The position numbers and the translations under genes are program-made. The notes beneath the pieces are model-generated. The model did no database searches. It was not told where the DNA came from and saw only the letters and a program-made list of their open reading frames with translations. Positions 1 to 9,056 of a stretch of DNA of 64,000 bases are shown piece by piece. Numbering within the stretch: position 1 is the first letter of the stretch; each line of letters begins with the position of its first letter. Source of the DNA: Formosa agariphila KMM 3901 (GTDB taxonomy: Bacteria; Bacteroidota; Bacteroidia; Flavobacteriales; Flavobacteriaceae); the NCBI RefSeq assembly GCF_000723205.1, contig NZ_HG315671.1, positions 2,577,351 to 2,641,350 on the forward strand, written 5' to 3'.

Positions 1-1562
1 ATTTTTATTTTAGTTCCTAAGCCAAGCGTATTTGTAGAATCTCCTTTTAAAGTAACATTGATGTAATTGCTATTATTTGTCTTATTTTCAAAAACAGAAG
101 CAACATCATCTAAGTTATTCATAACAATATCTAAATCACCATCATTATCCAAATCAGCATAGGAAAGTCCATTAGAAAAACCTTCATAACTTATACCCCA
201 ATCTTCATTGACTTTTGAGAACGTATAATCTTTATTATTTTTAAACACAAAATTATCGATAGGGTGACTTGGATATTTTTTATAATCTAAGTTTTTTGTT
301 TCTCCAAAGAATGTTTCATTTTGGTATTGCATGTTCACATCATTATTGTTTACATCTCTCTTCATCCCATTTGTAATGATAATATCCTTAAATCCGTCAT
401 TATCAAAGTCGGCAAATAATGTACCCCAACTCCAATCTGTTGTCGCTACTCCTGCCCTTCTTGCGATATTGCTAAAAACTGGCATTTTGTTATAAACACC
501 ATTATTGAGCTGTAAACTATTCTGCATATATTGATAGTGTAAACCTAAATCTACAGCCTGATAAAAAGATGTAGGATTCATACTTGCCATATTTGTTTTA
601 GAGCGTTTATAGTCATTAGGAGTCATATCAACTTGCATGATATCTAGTAACCCATCATTATTAAAATCGGCAACATCAGCACCCATTCCAAACATAGAAA
701 TATTATTAGTGGCTTGTTTAACAACCTCTTTAAAAGTTCCATCTCCATTATTTAAGTATAAATAGTCTGGTACATTAAAATCATTAGAAACATATAAATC
801 TTGCCAGTCATCTTGGTTAAAATCTGCAGCTACAACACCTAGTGTTAAGCCAAAATTTTTCACTCCAGAAACCTCTGTTACATCTGTAAAGGTATTGTCA
901 CCATTATTTTTATATAAATGTCCTGAATCTTCTAATGTGTTTATTTCCATCTTCTCATGATAGAATTCATTACCCTGACTCACAGGAACCAAAGGGTAGT
1001 TTCCAACGAATAAATCTAGAAGACCATCATTATCATAATCGAAAAAAGTAGACTGAATAGAAGCTGTTTTATCGGCAATACCATAAGATTCTGCTTTTTC
1101 AGTAAATGTATTATCTCCATTATTAATAAAAAGTTGATTCTCTGTATTCCCGAATTTGGCAGAAACAGAAACATAAATATCTAACCATCCATCATTATTA
1201 ATATCTACCATCGTTGTACCAGTATACCAACGATTATCTCCCATAACATTTGCTTTTTCTGTAATATCTTCAAATTGCATGTTACCTTTATTGAGATACA
1301 ACTTATTAGATGTCATATTACCAGTAAAATAGATATCTGATAATCCATCATTATTAATATCACCAATAGACACCCCACCTCCCATATACAGAAATGGAAA
1401 TTGAAAATAATTCAGGGTATCATTTTCTATTATATTATTTGCAAAAGCTACGCCTGTTCGATCTGGTTTTACATTTACAAAATTGGTTTTTCTAGTATCA
1501 TCTTTTTTTGACACACATGAAGATAATAAGACAATCGATAGTAAAATAAAGATACGATTCAT
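1..1562 (-). CDS. VCBS/FG-GAP repeat lipoprotein (3' part beyond the left edge)
   Basis: Open frame from an ATG at 1562 running off the left edge, so about 520 N-terminal residues are visible and the C-terminus is missing. It begins MNRIFILLSIVLLSSCVSKK, a lipoprotein signal with an LSSC lipobox. The body is a series of calcium-binding FG-GAP/VCBS repeats with the pattern D-x-N-x-D-G-x-x-D, for example DINNDGLSDIYF, DINNDGWLDIYV, DYDNDGLLDLFV, DFNNDGLLDIMQ, DFDNDGFKDIII and DLDNDGDLDIVM. These are integrin-like beta-propeller repeats. Proteins of this kind (CRTAC1-like, often ending in an ASPIC/UnbV domain, which would lie outside the window) are frequently encoded directly downstream of SusC/SusD pairs in Bacteroidota. 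It is presumably surface exposed and helps glycan or ligand capture. No catalytic motif is visible and the substrate is unknown. Confidence 0.85.
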   Translation of the reverse strand, partial: MNRIFILLSIVLLSSCVSKKDDTRKTNFVNVKPDRTGVAFANNIIENDTLNYFQFPFLYMGGGVSIGDINNDGLSDIYFTGNMTSNKLYLNKGNMQFEDITEKANVMGDNRWYTGTTMVDINNDGWLDIYVSVSAKFGNTENQLFINNGDNTFTEKAESYGIADKTASIQSTFFDYDNDGLLDLFVGNYPLVPVSQGNEFYHEKMEINTLEDSGHLYKNNGDNTFTDVTEVSGVKNFGLTLGVVAADFNQDDWQDLYVSNDFNVPDYLYLNNGDGTFKEVVKQATNNISMFGMGADVADFNNDGLLDIMQVDMTPNDYKRSKTNMASMNPTSFYQAVDLGLHYQYMQNSLQLNNGVYNKMPVFSNIARRAGVATTDWSWGTLFADFDNDGFKDIIITNGMKRDVNNNDVNMQYQNETFFGETKNLDYKKYPSHPIDNFVFKNNKDYTFSKVNEDWGISYEGFSNGLSYADLDNDGDLDIVMNNLDDVASVFENKTNNSNYINVTLKGDSTNTLGLGTKIK

Positions 1563-1587
1563 ACTGCTTTTTATTCAAAATTAGAAA

Positions 1588-1617
1588 AAAAGGAACCATG
1601 TAATTATGATTCCTTTT
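1588..1617 (-). terminator. Intrinsic terminator or attenuator between susD and the VCBS lipoprotein
   Basis: AAAAGGAA (1588-1595) pairs with TTCCTTTT (1610-1617), with extra CAT/ATG pairing inside. Read on the minus strand the hairpin ends in a T run. It lies in the 90-bp gap after the susD stop, so it may lower expression of the downstream lipoprotein. Confidence 0.6.
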
Positions 1618-1652
1618 AAATATAGTTTACTTACTCTTTGAATTACAAATCA

Positions 1653-3212
1653 TTAATAACCAGGATTATGCTCGAAATTTGGATTTGAATCAATTTCATT
1701 TTGTGGAATATCAATATACTCTCTTCCTGGCTTGTAAGCACTTGTACCTGCACTTTCCGATTTAAATTCTGGATTATTTACAATTCTTTCTACAACTTTA
1801 TCCCAACGTAATAAATCAAAATATCTAGTACGCTCTAAACTTAACTCTTTTACTCTTTCATCGCTTATATCCTGCATAGTAATAGAATTTAAGGGTGGCA
1901 TGTCAACTCTTGCTCTCACTTGATTAATAGCATCTAAAGCTGGAGCTGAAGAACCACCTAACATAAATTGAGCCTCTGCATACATTAAAAGAATATCTGC
2001 ATATCTTAAAATTCTTAAATTATTTCCAGATTGATGCCATCCATCTTTTTGGGAGCTAACATAACCACCATACTCTATATCTAAAAATTTATTTGCCCAA
2101 ACTAAATTACTATCGTTACCATATACTTCTTGATAGCTTTTACCTTCATATGTTTTTGAAGATAACAATTTACCTTCATAAGTGGTTGTTTCATTACTGT
2201 TAAAAAACAGTGTTGTATAAGCTCTAGGATCTATTTCACCATTTACGGTTTTTTCGTCTAAAAATAAATCTAGAACCCAATTATTAATACGCATCCCATC
2301 TTGACCTGTATAGCCTCTAGGAGCTAAATCTGGATGATAGGCGGCTCCTTTTCCTAAACCTGGGTTATCACCTCCCCAACCTTGATTTCCATCTGCAATT
2401 AATTGAATTTCAAACAAAGACTCGGCATTGTTTTCATATTCTTCTGTAAAATTTGCTGCGTAATCATCCATTAAATGGTATCTACCATCCATCACTTTCT
2501 CAAATTCGGTTACTGCTTCGTCATACTTTTTTCTATATAAAAAAACTTTTCCTAAAAGACCTGTCGCTGCTCCAGATGTTGCTCTACCTATTTGCTCTGA
2601 TGGCCACGTTGTTGGTAACATTTGTTGTGCCATTTTTAAATCGGATTCAATTTGTTCCCAAACATCTTCAGGGTTGGCTTGCGGAATCAATTTAGGATTT
2701 TCTATTTCACTAATTGGTGTTGTAATTAGCGGAACGTTTAACCAATTGTTTACCAGTCCAAAATAATTATAAGCTCTTATAAAATAAGCTTCCCCAACAA
2801 TATTATCTCTTACAGTTTGATCCATATCTATAATTGGCACATTAGCTATAACTTCGTTAGCTCTGGTAACTCCTTGAAACATAGCACTCCAAACCCAAAA
2901 TGTACCATTACTGTCTGAGGTACCATTAAAAGATCCAATATTTGTACGTTCTGAAGTTCCAAAACCATTCACTACATCGTCTCTATAATCTGATGTAAAA
3001 ATCTCAAATCGAGAATAATACCAAATATTGGTAAATGGACTATAAGCTCCTATAATTGCTTTAGTGGCATCTTCTTCTGTTTGCCAAAACGATTCTGGTG
3101 TCACTGCATTCGGATTGGTTTGATCTAAAATATCATCTCTACAGCTAACTGTTAGTACAAAAATACCAAGCACTGTCAAAATTAATCTTGTTGTTATTTT
3201 TAAATTTCTCAT
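1653..3212 (-). CDS. SusD/RagB-family outer-membrane glycan-binding lipoprotein
   Basis: 519 residues. The N-terminus carries a signal peptide and lipobox (LTVSC at about residue 24), then the SusD N-terminal tetratricopeptide-like fold (residues about 40-230, including AYFIRAYNYFGLVNNWLNVP) and the RagB/SusD C-terminal region ending in a typical NPNFEHNPGY tail. SusD proteins are surface lipoproteins that act as the lid of a SusC transporter and deliver oligosaccharides or peptides to it. The gene starts 17 bp after the susC stop, so the pair is co-transcribed. Neighbours give no enzyme, so the substrate cannot be named. This is a second pair, distinct from the one at 24-28.6 kb. Confidence 0.93.
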   Translation of the reverse strand: MRNLKITTRLILTVLGIFVLTVSCRDDILDQTNPNAVTPESFWQTEEDATKAIIGAYSPFTNIWYYSRFEIFTSDYRDDVVNGFGTSERTNIGSFNGTSDSNGTFWVWSAMFQGVTRANEVIANVPIIDMDQTVRDNIVGEAYFIRAYNYFGLVNNWLNVPLITTPISEIENPKLIPQANPEDVWEQIESDLKMAQQMLPTTWPSEQIGRATSGAATGLLGKVFLYRKKYDEAVTEFEKVMDGRYHLMDDYAANFTEEYENNAESLFEIQLIADGNQGWGGDNPGLGKGAAYHPDLAPRGYTGQDGMRINNWVLDLFLDEKTVNGEIDPRAYTTLFFNSNETTTYEGKLLSSKTYEGKSYQEVYGNDSNLVWANKFLDIEYGGYVSSQKDGWHQSGNNLRILRYADILLMYAEAQFMLGGSSAPALDAINQVRARVDMPPLNSITMQDISDERVKELSLERTRYFDLLRWDKVVERIVNNPEFKSESAGTSAYKPGREYIDIPQNEIDSNPNFEHNPGY

Positions 3213-3229
3213 TGTATGTGTTTTTATAA

Positions 3230-6200
3230 TTAAAACGAAGCTTGAATACCAAATTGAAAAGTTCTTGGTGTTGGATATGTACCTTCATCGACACCTGAAT
3301 TAAAAATTTGTACACTATTTCCTCTATTATTTCTTCCAACTTCTGGATAATAACCAGTATAATCTGTAATGGTAAATAAGTTGGTTGCAGATACGTAAAA
3401 ACGAATCTTACTGACTTTAATTTTTTCTAAAACATCATTTGGCATAGAATAACCTAACTGAATATTACGTAATCTAAAATAAGCTCCATCTTCTAAATAA
3501 AAGTCAGACATTCTTCTGTTAAATCCAGGGTCTGTTTGTGTATTTCTTGGAATACTTGTATTTGTGTTTGTAGGTGTCCAAGCGTTTAAAGCATCCTTAA
3601 AATAGTTTGCTTCAGTATCAAAATAACCTCTATATTTTGAGCCGTTTAAAATTTTATTCCCTGTTACCCCGTTAAAGAATAAGTTTAAATCAAAATTCTT
3701 ATATTCTCCAGATAAATTAATTCCGTAAACAAAGTCTGGGTTTGGATTACCTAAATATTTTCTATCCATATCATCAATATCACCATCACCGTCTAAGTCT
3801 TTAAACTTGATATCTCCTGCTTGTGGATTATTAGAATCATTAGCAGCTTGAGCTTCAGCATCCGTTTGGTAAATTCCATCCGTAACATAACCGAAGAATG
3901 ACGATATAGGTTGCCCAACATCTGTTTTGGTACTATTAATTGTGTTTGAAGTAAATGAACCACCAATAATTGGTGTGGCATCGCCTAATGCTGTCACTTC
4001 ATTACTTAAAACAGAGAAGTTTGCAGAAGCATTAAATTTAAAATCACCCCATTGATCATTATAACTTGTTAAGAATTCAAAACCTTTGTTTTTAATACTC
4101 GCGGTATTAAAAGGTACTGCATTTGAAAAACCGGTATATAATGGTAATTGTAAACTAACTAAAACATCTTCTGAATTTTTAATATAATAATCTAAAGTAA
4201 AGTTTAAGCGGTTATTTAGTGCTCCAAATTCAACACCTATATCTGTGGTTTTTGTAGTTTCCCAAAAAATATTACTATTAACACCTTTGGTTATAGAATA
4301 ACCAGGCACTCTACCTTGATTAGTTCCTAAGATATATTCACTATTCAAATTTAACTCAGGATCAATAGCATAGATAGAAACGTTATCAGAACCAATTTCA
4401 CCATAACTAACACGGAGTTTTAAATTAGAAATAAGATCTACATCTTCCATAAATTTTTCATTGCTAACATTCCATCCTAAAGCGATAGATGGAAAAGTTC
4501 CCCAACGTAAATCTTCTTTAAACAACGATGAACCATCTCTACGAATAGTTGCAGTTAACAAATATCTGCTATCAAAAGTATAGCTTAATCTTCCAAAATA
4601 GGATTGAATTCCTTTGGTTAAATCCTGTGAAGGCATCTGTACTCTATCTTGAGCTGCAGATGCTACATGTATATCATTCGATGGGAAATTCCTTGCCACA
4701 GCTCCTAATGATCTTGAATTGCTTAATTGATCAGTATACCCTAAAAGCACATCTAAACTATGTTTATTAAAAACTTTTTTATAGTTTAATGTGTTTTCTA
4801 TTAATGTAGATAAGAAATTGGTGTTTGTCTCGTTAAGTTCTCCATATGGTGAGTTTCCAAGAGATGCAGGGTTGAACTCATATTCTGGAGTAAATCTATA
4901 ATTATTATCAGCATAATATTCTAAACCTAAATTTAATTTATAGGATAAACCATCAATAATTTCAAAAGTTGCTCCAATATTTCCCAATACGGTATTTCTG
5001 GTTACAGTTCTATCCTCGATAGCAGCTAAACCTAAAGAGTTAATAGCGCTACCCACACCATAGTATCCGCTAAAAGATGGTGAACCTGGACCTGAAGGAA
5101 TATCAGAACCACTAAAATTCCCATCATCATCTCTTGTTCTTATCGTTGGAATTAAATCTCTTTCTTTATTAAAATAATTGTTCGGATTATTTACAGTTCT
5201 GGTTAATCCAATGGTATTTTCTAATCGAAACTTCCCTTTGGTTAATGTTGCGTTAGAACGAATCGTTGTTCGCTCAAAACCAGACTCTTTAACTACTCCT
5301 TCTTGATCATAATGATTTAGTGAAAGATTAAACGCAGAGTTTTCTCCACCACCATAAAAACGAACGTTTGCGTTTGTAACTGGAGCTACACGCAAAGATT
5401 CGTTTTGAATATCACTAGTATAATTTGGATTAAACTCTGTATCGTTTGCCGGAAACCTTGGATTCCCATCATTATCTCTAGCTCTATTTACAATTTCAGC
5501 ATACTCACTGGCAGAGGCCCAATCTAATGTGTTAATTACTTTTTGTACACCATAGCTATAATCTGTATCTATACCTAAGCTACCTTTTTTTCCTTTTTTA
5601 GTAGTAATAATTACAACCCCATTAGCTGCTCGTGATCCATAAATTGCACTAGCAGAAGCATCTTTTAAAACAGATATAGTTTCAATATCTGCAGGATTAA
5701 TAGAACTCATACTACCTGTTAACATTCCATCAATAACATATAATGGACCTGCATCTGATAATGTACCTGAACCACGAATAGTTACTATAGAACCAGAACC
5801 AGGTGCACCTCCAGTAGATTGTACATTTACCCCAGCCATACGACCTTGTAATGCTTGTGATGCATCATTATAAGTATATTTATCAATATCATCTCCATCT
5901 ACTACACCTACAGAACCTGTTAAATCTGATTTCTTTTGTGTACCATATCCAACAATAACTACGGCATCTAAACTTTGAACATCAGACTCTAAATTTACCT
6001 GCATGTTTGTTTGATTTCCTACAGTTATTTCCTTGGTAACATAACCTAAAAAGGAAAATACTAAAACGTCCTCGCTTGTGGCAGTTAGACTAAAATTTCC
6101 GTCAAAATCTGTTGAAGATCCATTTGATGTACCACGTATTATTACATTTGCACCTGGTATTCCTAAACCGTTCTCATCAAGAACGACCCCAGTAACCACC

Positions 6201-6292
6201 TGTTGCGCATACATCGACGATATGGAAAGCACCATGAAAAGCAGCCATAAACTACCACTTTTCTTTAATAACTTAGATTGATCATTTTTCAT
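3230..6292 (-). CDS. SusC/RagA-family TonB-dependent outer-membrane transporter
   Basis: 1020 residues. A signal peptide (about 1-30) is followed by a carboxypeptidase-like beta-sandwich domain (about 31-110, with GVVLDENGLGIPGANVIIRG), a plug domain (VIVGYGTQKKSDLTGSV, about 112-230) and a long TonB-dependent beta-barrel ending in an aromatic residue (FGIQASF). This is the usual SusC organisation and length. It imports large substrates across the outer membrane using TonB energy, with SusD as the lid. The ATG at 6292 gives a standard signal peptide. Transcription presumably starts in the long noncoding region to the right; I found no clear Bacteroidetes -7 element (TAnnTTTG) close to the start. 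Confidence 0.95.
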   Translation of the reverse strand: MKNDQSKLLKKSGSLWLLFMVLSISSMYAQQVVTGVVLDENGLGIPGANVIIRGTSNGSSTDFDGNFSLTATSEDVLVFSFLGYVTKEITVGNQTNMQVNLESDVQSLDAVVIVGYGTQKKSDLTGSVGVVDGDDIDKYTYNDASQALQGRMAGVNVQSTGGAPGSGSIVTIRGSGTLSDAGPLYVIDGMLTGSMSSINPADIETISVLKDASASAIYGSRAANGVVIITTKKGKKGSLGIDTDYSYGVQKVINTLDWASASEYAEIVNRARDNDGNPRFPANDTEFNPNYTSDIQNESLRVAPVTNANVRFYGGGENSAFNLSLNHYDQEGVVKESGFERTTIRSNATLTKGKFRLENTIGLTRTVNNPNNYFNKERDLIPTIRTRDDDGNFSGSDIPSGPGSPSFSGYYGVGSAINSLGLAAIEDRTVTRNTVLGNIGATFEIIDGLSYKLNLGLEYYADNNYRFTPEYEFNPASLGNSPYGELNETNTNFLSTLIENTLNYKKVFNKHSLDVLLGYTDQLSNSRSLGAVARNFPSNDIHVASAAQDRVQMPSQDLTKGIQSYFGRLSYTFDSRYLLTATIRRDGSSLFKEDLRWGTFPSIALGWNVSNEKFMEDVDLISNLKLRVSYGEIGSDNVSIYAIDPELNLNSEYILGTNQGRVPGYSITKGVNSNIFWETTKTTDIGVEFGALNNRLNFTLDYYIKNSEDVLVSLQLPLYTGFSNAVPFNTASIKNKGFEFLTSYNDQWGDFKFNASANFSVLSNEVTALGDATPIIGGSFTSNTINSTKTDVGQPISSFFGYVTDGIYQTDAEAQAANDSNNPQAGDIKFKDLDGDGDIDDMDRKYLGNPNPDFVYGINLSGEYKNFDLNLFFNGVTGNKILNGSKYRGYFDTEANYFKDALNAWTPTNTNTSIPRNTQTDPGFNRRMSDFYLEDGAYFRLRNIQLGYSMPNDVLEKIKVSKIRFYVSATNLFTITDYTGYYPEVGRNNRGNSVQIFNSGVDEGTYPTPRTFQFGIQASF

Positions 6293-7377
6293 TAGTAATA
6301 AAGTTTAAAAGATTAAATTGATTCGTATAAGCATTCATCAAATGCCTAATAATGTTAGTGATACAAATCAAGTTTGTTTTCTAGATTTATTAGGAATCAA
6401 ATGTCTTAATTGCTATAACATATGATTAACAATTATTTGTTATAACAATCAACAAACCAATTCAACACACTAACAACAAACGTCTAAAACCCATTAAAAC
6501 AAATACAATTACTCACAATTTTTATCAGAATAGAATAGAACAGAAGTTTTATTAGTAATTCTTTTAAATAATAAAAAAATAGTCTGAATGTAATCTATTG
6601 AATTAGTCTACTTATTAATCCGTGAGTAATCTTTGTGAGTCTTATTCATTAGAATTGAATGAAGACTTTAACGATTTGCAGTTTTTTCTCCCACTTATTG
6701 AAGAGTTAATAACTCCGCTAACAACTCATGTTATTTCATTTTCATATAACAAATACATGCAACTTGAAAACAAAAAAACGTACTTTACTTTTAAAATGAT
6801 AATTTAATAAGTTTGAAGCGTGAAGTTTAAAGAAAAAAAGAAGACTGCTTTTACAACACATATAAATGTCTTAAAAACATAAACATAATTATCATGGTTC
6901 TATGTGGCTATTACAGTGTTTATAATTTTAAAAGAAAGGGGATTGTCGTCTAAATTCACTACAATATAATTTGTATGAAGTTCTGTGAATTTTCTTACAA
7001 ACTAGTCCGTTAACTTATCTATTAAAATCAAGGGTTATTAGAAATACTAAATATATTTCTCAGATTTTTAACTATAAAAACTACTTAATAAAATTTTGAA
7101 CATCACGTCTGCGCTGCTATATTATTCTATTATATAGCAAGAAAAGAATGTATATTTTTGGGAAAGCATTTACCCAAAACAAACACAAAACATGGAATGT
7201 GTTTGCATAGTTATCCTTTAAGTTAAACTTGAGATAAGACGAAAGTCAAATCAACTATTACTTTACACGTATTTTAAAGTTAATCGGTTCACGTTTTTAA
7301 GATTTAAAAACTGTTAACCGAATTGTGAACCGATTAGATTGATACGATATCAATTTAAATGAATGTCCTAAAACAAT
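6293..7377. other. Noncoding stretch upstream of susC
   Basis: About 1.1 kb of AT-rich sequence without a convincing gene. The only open frames (for example 6622-6807) lack family-like sequence. Visible structure: a near-perfect inverted repeat TTGCTATAAC (6410-6419) / GTTATAACAA (6439-6448), about 120 bp upstream of the susC start, which could be an operator; a small hairpin TTTTGGG/CCCAAAA at 7156-7179; and the repeats described separately at 7239 and 7281. The susC promoter must lie here. Confidence 0.4.
7281..7336. repeat. Nested perfect inverted repeats
   Basis: TAATCGGTTCAC (7281-7292) is the exact inverse of GTGAACCGATTA (7325-7336). Inside it, GTTTTTAA/TTAAAAAC (7293-7311) forms a second perfect hairpin. 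A diverged copy of the right half (CTGTTAGCCGAATTGTTGACGAT) appears near 7508-7530, on the other side of the tRNA-Pro fragment. This suggests recombinase or regulator binding sites. Confidence 0.45.
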
Positions 7378-7411
7378 AAAACCTCGTAAATCACAAGATC
7401 TACAAGGTTTT
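7378..7411 (-). terminator. Intrinsic terminator of the former tRNA-Pro gene
   Basis: AAAACCT (7378-7384) pairs with AGGTTTT (7405-7411); the interior GTAaATC/GATcTAC continues the stem around an ACAA loop. It is symmetric and can work on both strands. It sits 24 bp past the 3' end of the tRNA-Pro fragment on the minus strand, where the terminator of that tRNA gene would be expected. Confidence 0.65.
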
Positions 7412-7434
7412 GAATCAATTTACAATTGACTATT

Positions 7435-7451
7435 GTCGGGGTGGCAGGATT
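7435..7451 (-). other. tRNA-Pro 3'-end fragment, probable attachment (att) half-site
   Basis: The plus strand GTCGGGGTGGCAGGATT is the inverse of AATCCTGCCACCCCGAC, which matches the T-arm and acceptor-stem end of bacterial tRNA-Pro as I know it. Beyond 7451 the match fails: the sequence continues ACAACCTTT where a tRNA would read CGAACCTGC, so the 5' part of the tRNA is absent. A retained 3' tRNA end with its terminator beside mobile-element genes is the classic scar of tyrosine-recombinase integration into a tRNA gene. The tRNA identity is from memory of the consensus. Confidence 0.55.
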
Positions 7452-7778
7452 ACAACCTTTCCACACAAACATATACGTATCAGCTATTTACAAGATTAAA
7501 AACTTAACTGTTAGCCGAATTGTTGACGATATTATAAATGAACTCGAAGTAAAATGCTTTACTATCTGATAATGCAAATATATAATTTGTATTATTTAAA
7601 GTCAATATTATAGACTTTTATTTCGATGTTAAATCGAATTATAAACACCTTCCTTAATGGATTAGTTCCCTCTCTAACCAAACTAATCAGAGACGATTAA
7701 TCGATATTATTAAAACTGCTTATAAAACGGATTAAAAAAAAGAAAAATCTGTACCTTAATTTTTAATTGTTTAAACAT

Positions 7779-7923
7779 CCCTATAACCTCCCTATAGGGG
7801 ATTTTATTTTCATCTAATTTTCTAAAGAATTTAACCAAAAAAGGATAATTTTTATAAGAAATATCACACAAAACTATCATAATAAACAGCATTATTAACC
7901 CATTTCAATATATCCCTATAGGG
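7779..7923. promoter_or_regulatory. CCCTATAGGG palindromes upstream of the element's first gene
   Basis: The perfect 10-bp palindrome CCCTATAGGG occurs at 7790-7799 and 7914-7923, with a further half-copy CCCTATA at 7779-7785. The copies precede the HTH-containing gene at 8049 by 126-260 bp. In such AT-rich DNA they stand out and may be operators for that gene. A 60-codon open frame on the minus strand covers part of the same region (7710-7892), but I do not regard it as a gene. Confidence 0.35.
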
Positions 7924-8048
7924 TCGTCATATGGATAAATATCCATTAAAACGAATCAAATTTGTATAACGAAAGTCAAATCACGTTAGGGGACTATCAA
8001 TTTTTTTTTTAAAGATACAATAGTCCCTTTTAAAAAAAATGCTCTAGT

Positions 8049-8846
8049 ATGGCAAAAAGTATTATTACAACCGACGATCTTCGAGAGTTCAAAATGGAAT
8101 TACTCGATGACACTAAAAAACTATCAATAAAACAATCTAAAGGGGAATTAAAAAGATATCTCAGATCTTCAGAAGTTATGGAATTACTACAAGTTAGTGT
8201 AGGAATATCACTATTCCAGGGTTGGAATAGCAGTCGTTTCGCAATTGAATTTTACGTAAATCAAAAGGATTTGATGTTTGCTTCAAAAATAGTCTCAAAA
8301 TCTACATATCATAGATGCGTTACAGAATTAAATACATGGAATTACCTTTCTTATTTCCCTTCCAATAATCCATACAAAGGAAGTAAAATTAAGATGCCCA
8401 TTTTTGGTACAAATGATAACACTGTTTCGGAACAGTTCATTCCCAAATTAGGACAGCTTGCGGGACAGTACCGTCCCAAATTTGTACCGCTTCTGGATCA
8501 CAACCGTCCAATACTAGAACAAGCTATATACCAGTACCGTCCCACCTGTGGACAAGCACTGGTATCTACTATAAACAATAACAAACAAGTAAACAATATA
8601 AAACAGCCAAAGGGCTGTCAGGAAGTAAAATTATTTTTATTGAAAAAAAAATTTAATGCTGATGAAGGAAAAAAATTCTTCGAGTATTATAAAAATCGAG
8701 ACTGGAAAACTAGTGGTGGAAACGACATTCGTGATTGGCGAGCCAAAGTCATAAACGGGATGGATAGAACAGCGATATTCGACCTAGGAAACAATCCAAA
8801 CAAAAAAACAAGTGTCCCAAATCAAGGACAACTTACGAACCACTAA
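8049..8846 (+). CDS. Chimeric element protein: excisionase-type HTH N-terminus fused to a mobile-element accessory protein
   Basis: 265 residues from ATG 8049. Residues 1-52 (MAKSIITTDDLREFKMELLD to ELLQVS) match the start of the small HTH/excisionase-like proteins of Bacteroidetes conjugative elements, as I recall them. From about residue 53 (ISLFQGWNSSRFAIEFYVNQ, then KSTYHRCVTELNTWNYLSYF and NPYKGSKIKM) it resembles a different element protein, normally the next gene, which has a winged-helix replication- or transcription-regulator look. The recognition half of the HTH and the start of the second protein are absent, so the ORF looks like an in-frame deletion fusion. Near its end the frame is also broken: another frame, from 8824 to a stop at 8893, reads KDNLRTTKNKNYGQPVEDL, the expected natural C-terminus. 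The product is probably non-functional. Confidence 0.6.
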   Translation: MAKSIITTDDLREFKMELLDDTKKLSIKQSKGELKRYLRSSEVMELLQVSVGISLFQGWNSSRFAIEFYVNQKDLMFASKIVSKSTYHRCVTELNTWNYLSYFPSNNPYKGSKIKMPIFGTNDNTVSEQFIPKLGQLAGQYRPKFVPLLDHNRPILEQAIYQYRPTCGQALVSTINNNKQVNNIKQPKGCQEVKLFLLKKKFNADEGKKFFEYYKNRDWKTSGGNDIRDWRAKVINGMDRTAIFDLGNNPNKKTSVPNQGQLTNH

Positions 8847-8857
8847 AAATAAGAACT

Positions 8858-9056
8858 ATGGACAACCCGTGGAAGATTTGATGGCAAAAGCGTAATCTAC
8901 GATTTTGATAAGATTCTGATTTACCTGGATGCTAAAAGAAAATTACTTTTTGGTGACGACTTCAAAATGTACGATAAAGACGCCATTATTATAAAAAACT
9001 ATGACATTATTTTATCTAAGTCAAAAAAAAAATTGAAAAAACAAATTAGTCCTTGA
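8858..9056 (+). pseudogene. Frameshifted, truncated remnant of a mobile-element P-loop ATPase gene
   Basis: The ATG at 8858 reads MDNPWKI and then hits a stop. Changing frame at about 8880 opens a stretch starting GKSVIYDFDKILIYLDAKRK, continuing LLFGDDFKMYDKDAIIIKNY and ending in a lysine-rich tail at 9056. Two missing bases after MDNPWKI would join the frames. The sequence resembles the start of ATP-binding proteins of Bacteroidetes conjugative elements; the P-loop region that should follow is deleted. The start codon overlaps the natural end of the preceding gene (NYGQP), as expected for a coupled gene pair. The family assignment is from memory and moderately certain. Confidence 0.5.

Larger units (their letters stand above)
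7239..7983. repeat. Pair of 15-bp direct repeats bracketing the tRNA-Pro half-site
   Basis: The 15-mer ACGAAAGTCAAATCA occurs at 7239-7253 and exactly again at 7969-7983, 730 bp apart in the same orientation. The two copies flank the tRNA-Pro 3' fragment and lie just outside the first mobile-element gene. They could be arm-type integrase sites or a short duplication. Only the identity of the two copies is seen; the function is inferred. Confidence 0.4.

Noticed and set aside
6622-6807. 61-codon open frame in the gap upstream of the first susC
   Set aside because: No recognisable motif, AT-driven composition and no neighbour relation; not called a gene.
7710-7892. 60-codon minus-strand frame upstream of the chimeric element gene
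   Set aside because: It overlaps the palindromic sites and has no recognised family; it is more likely noncoding.
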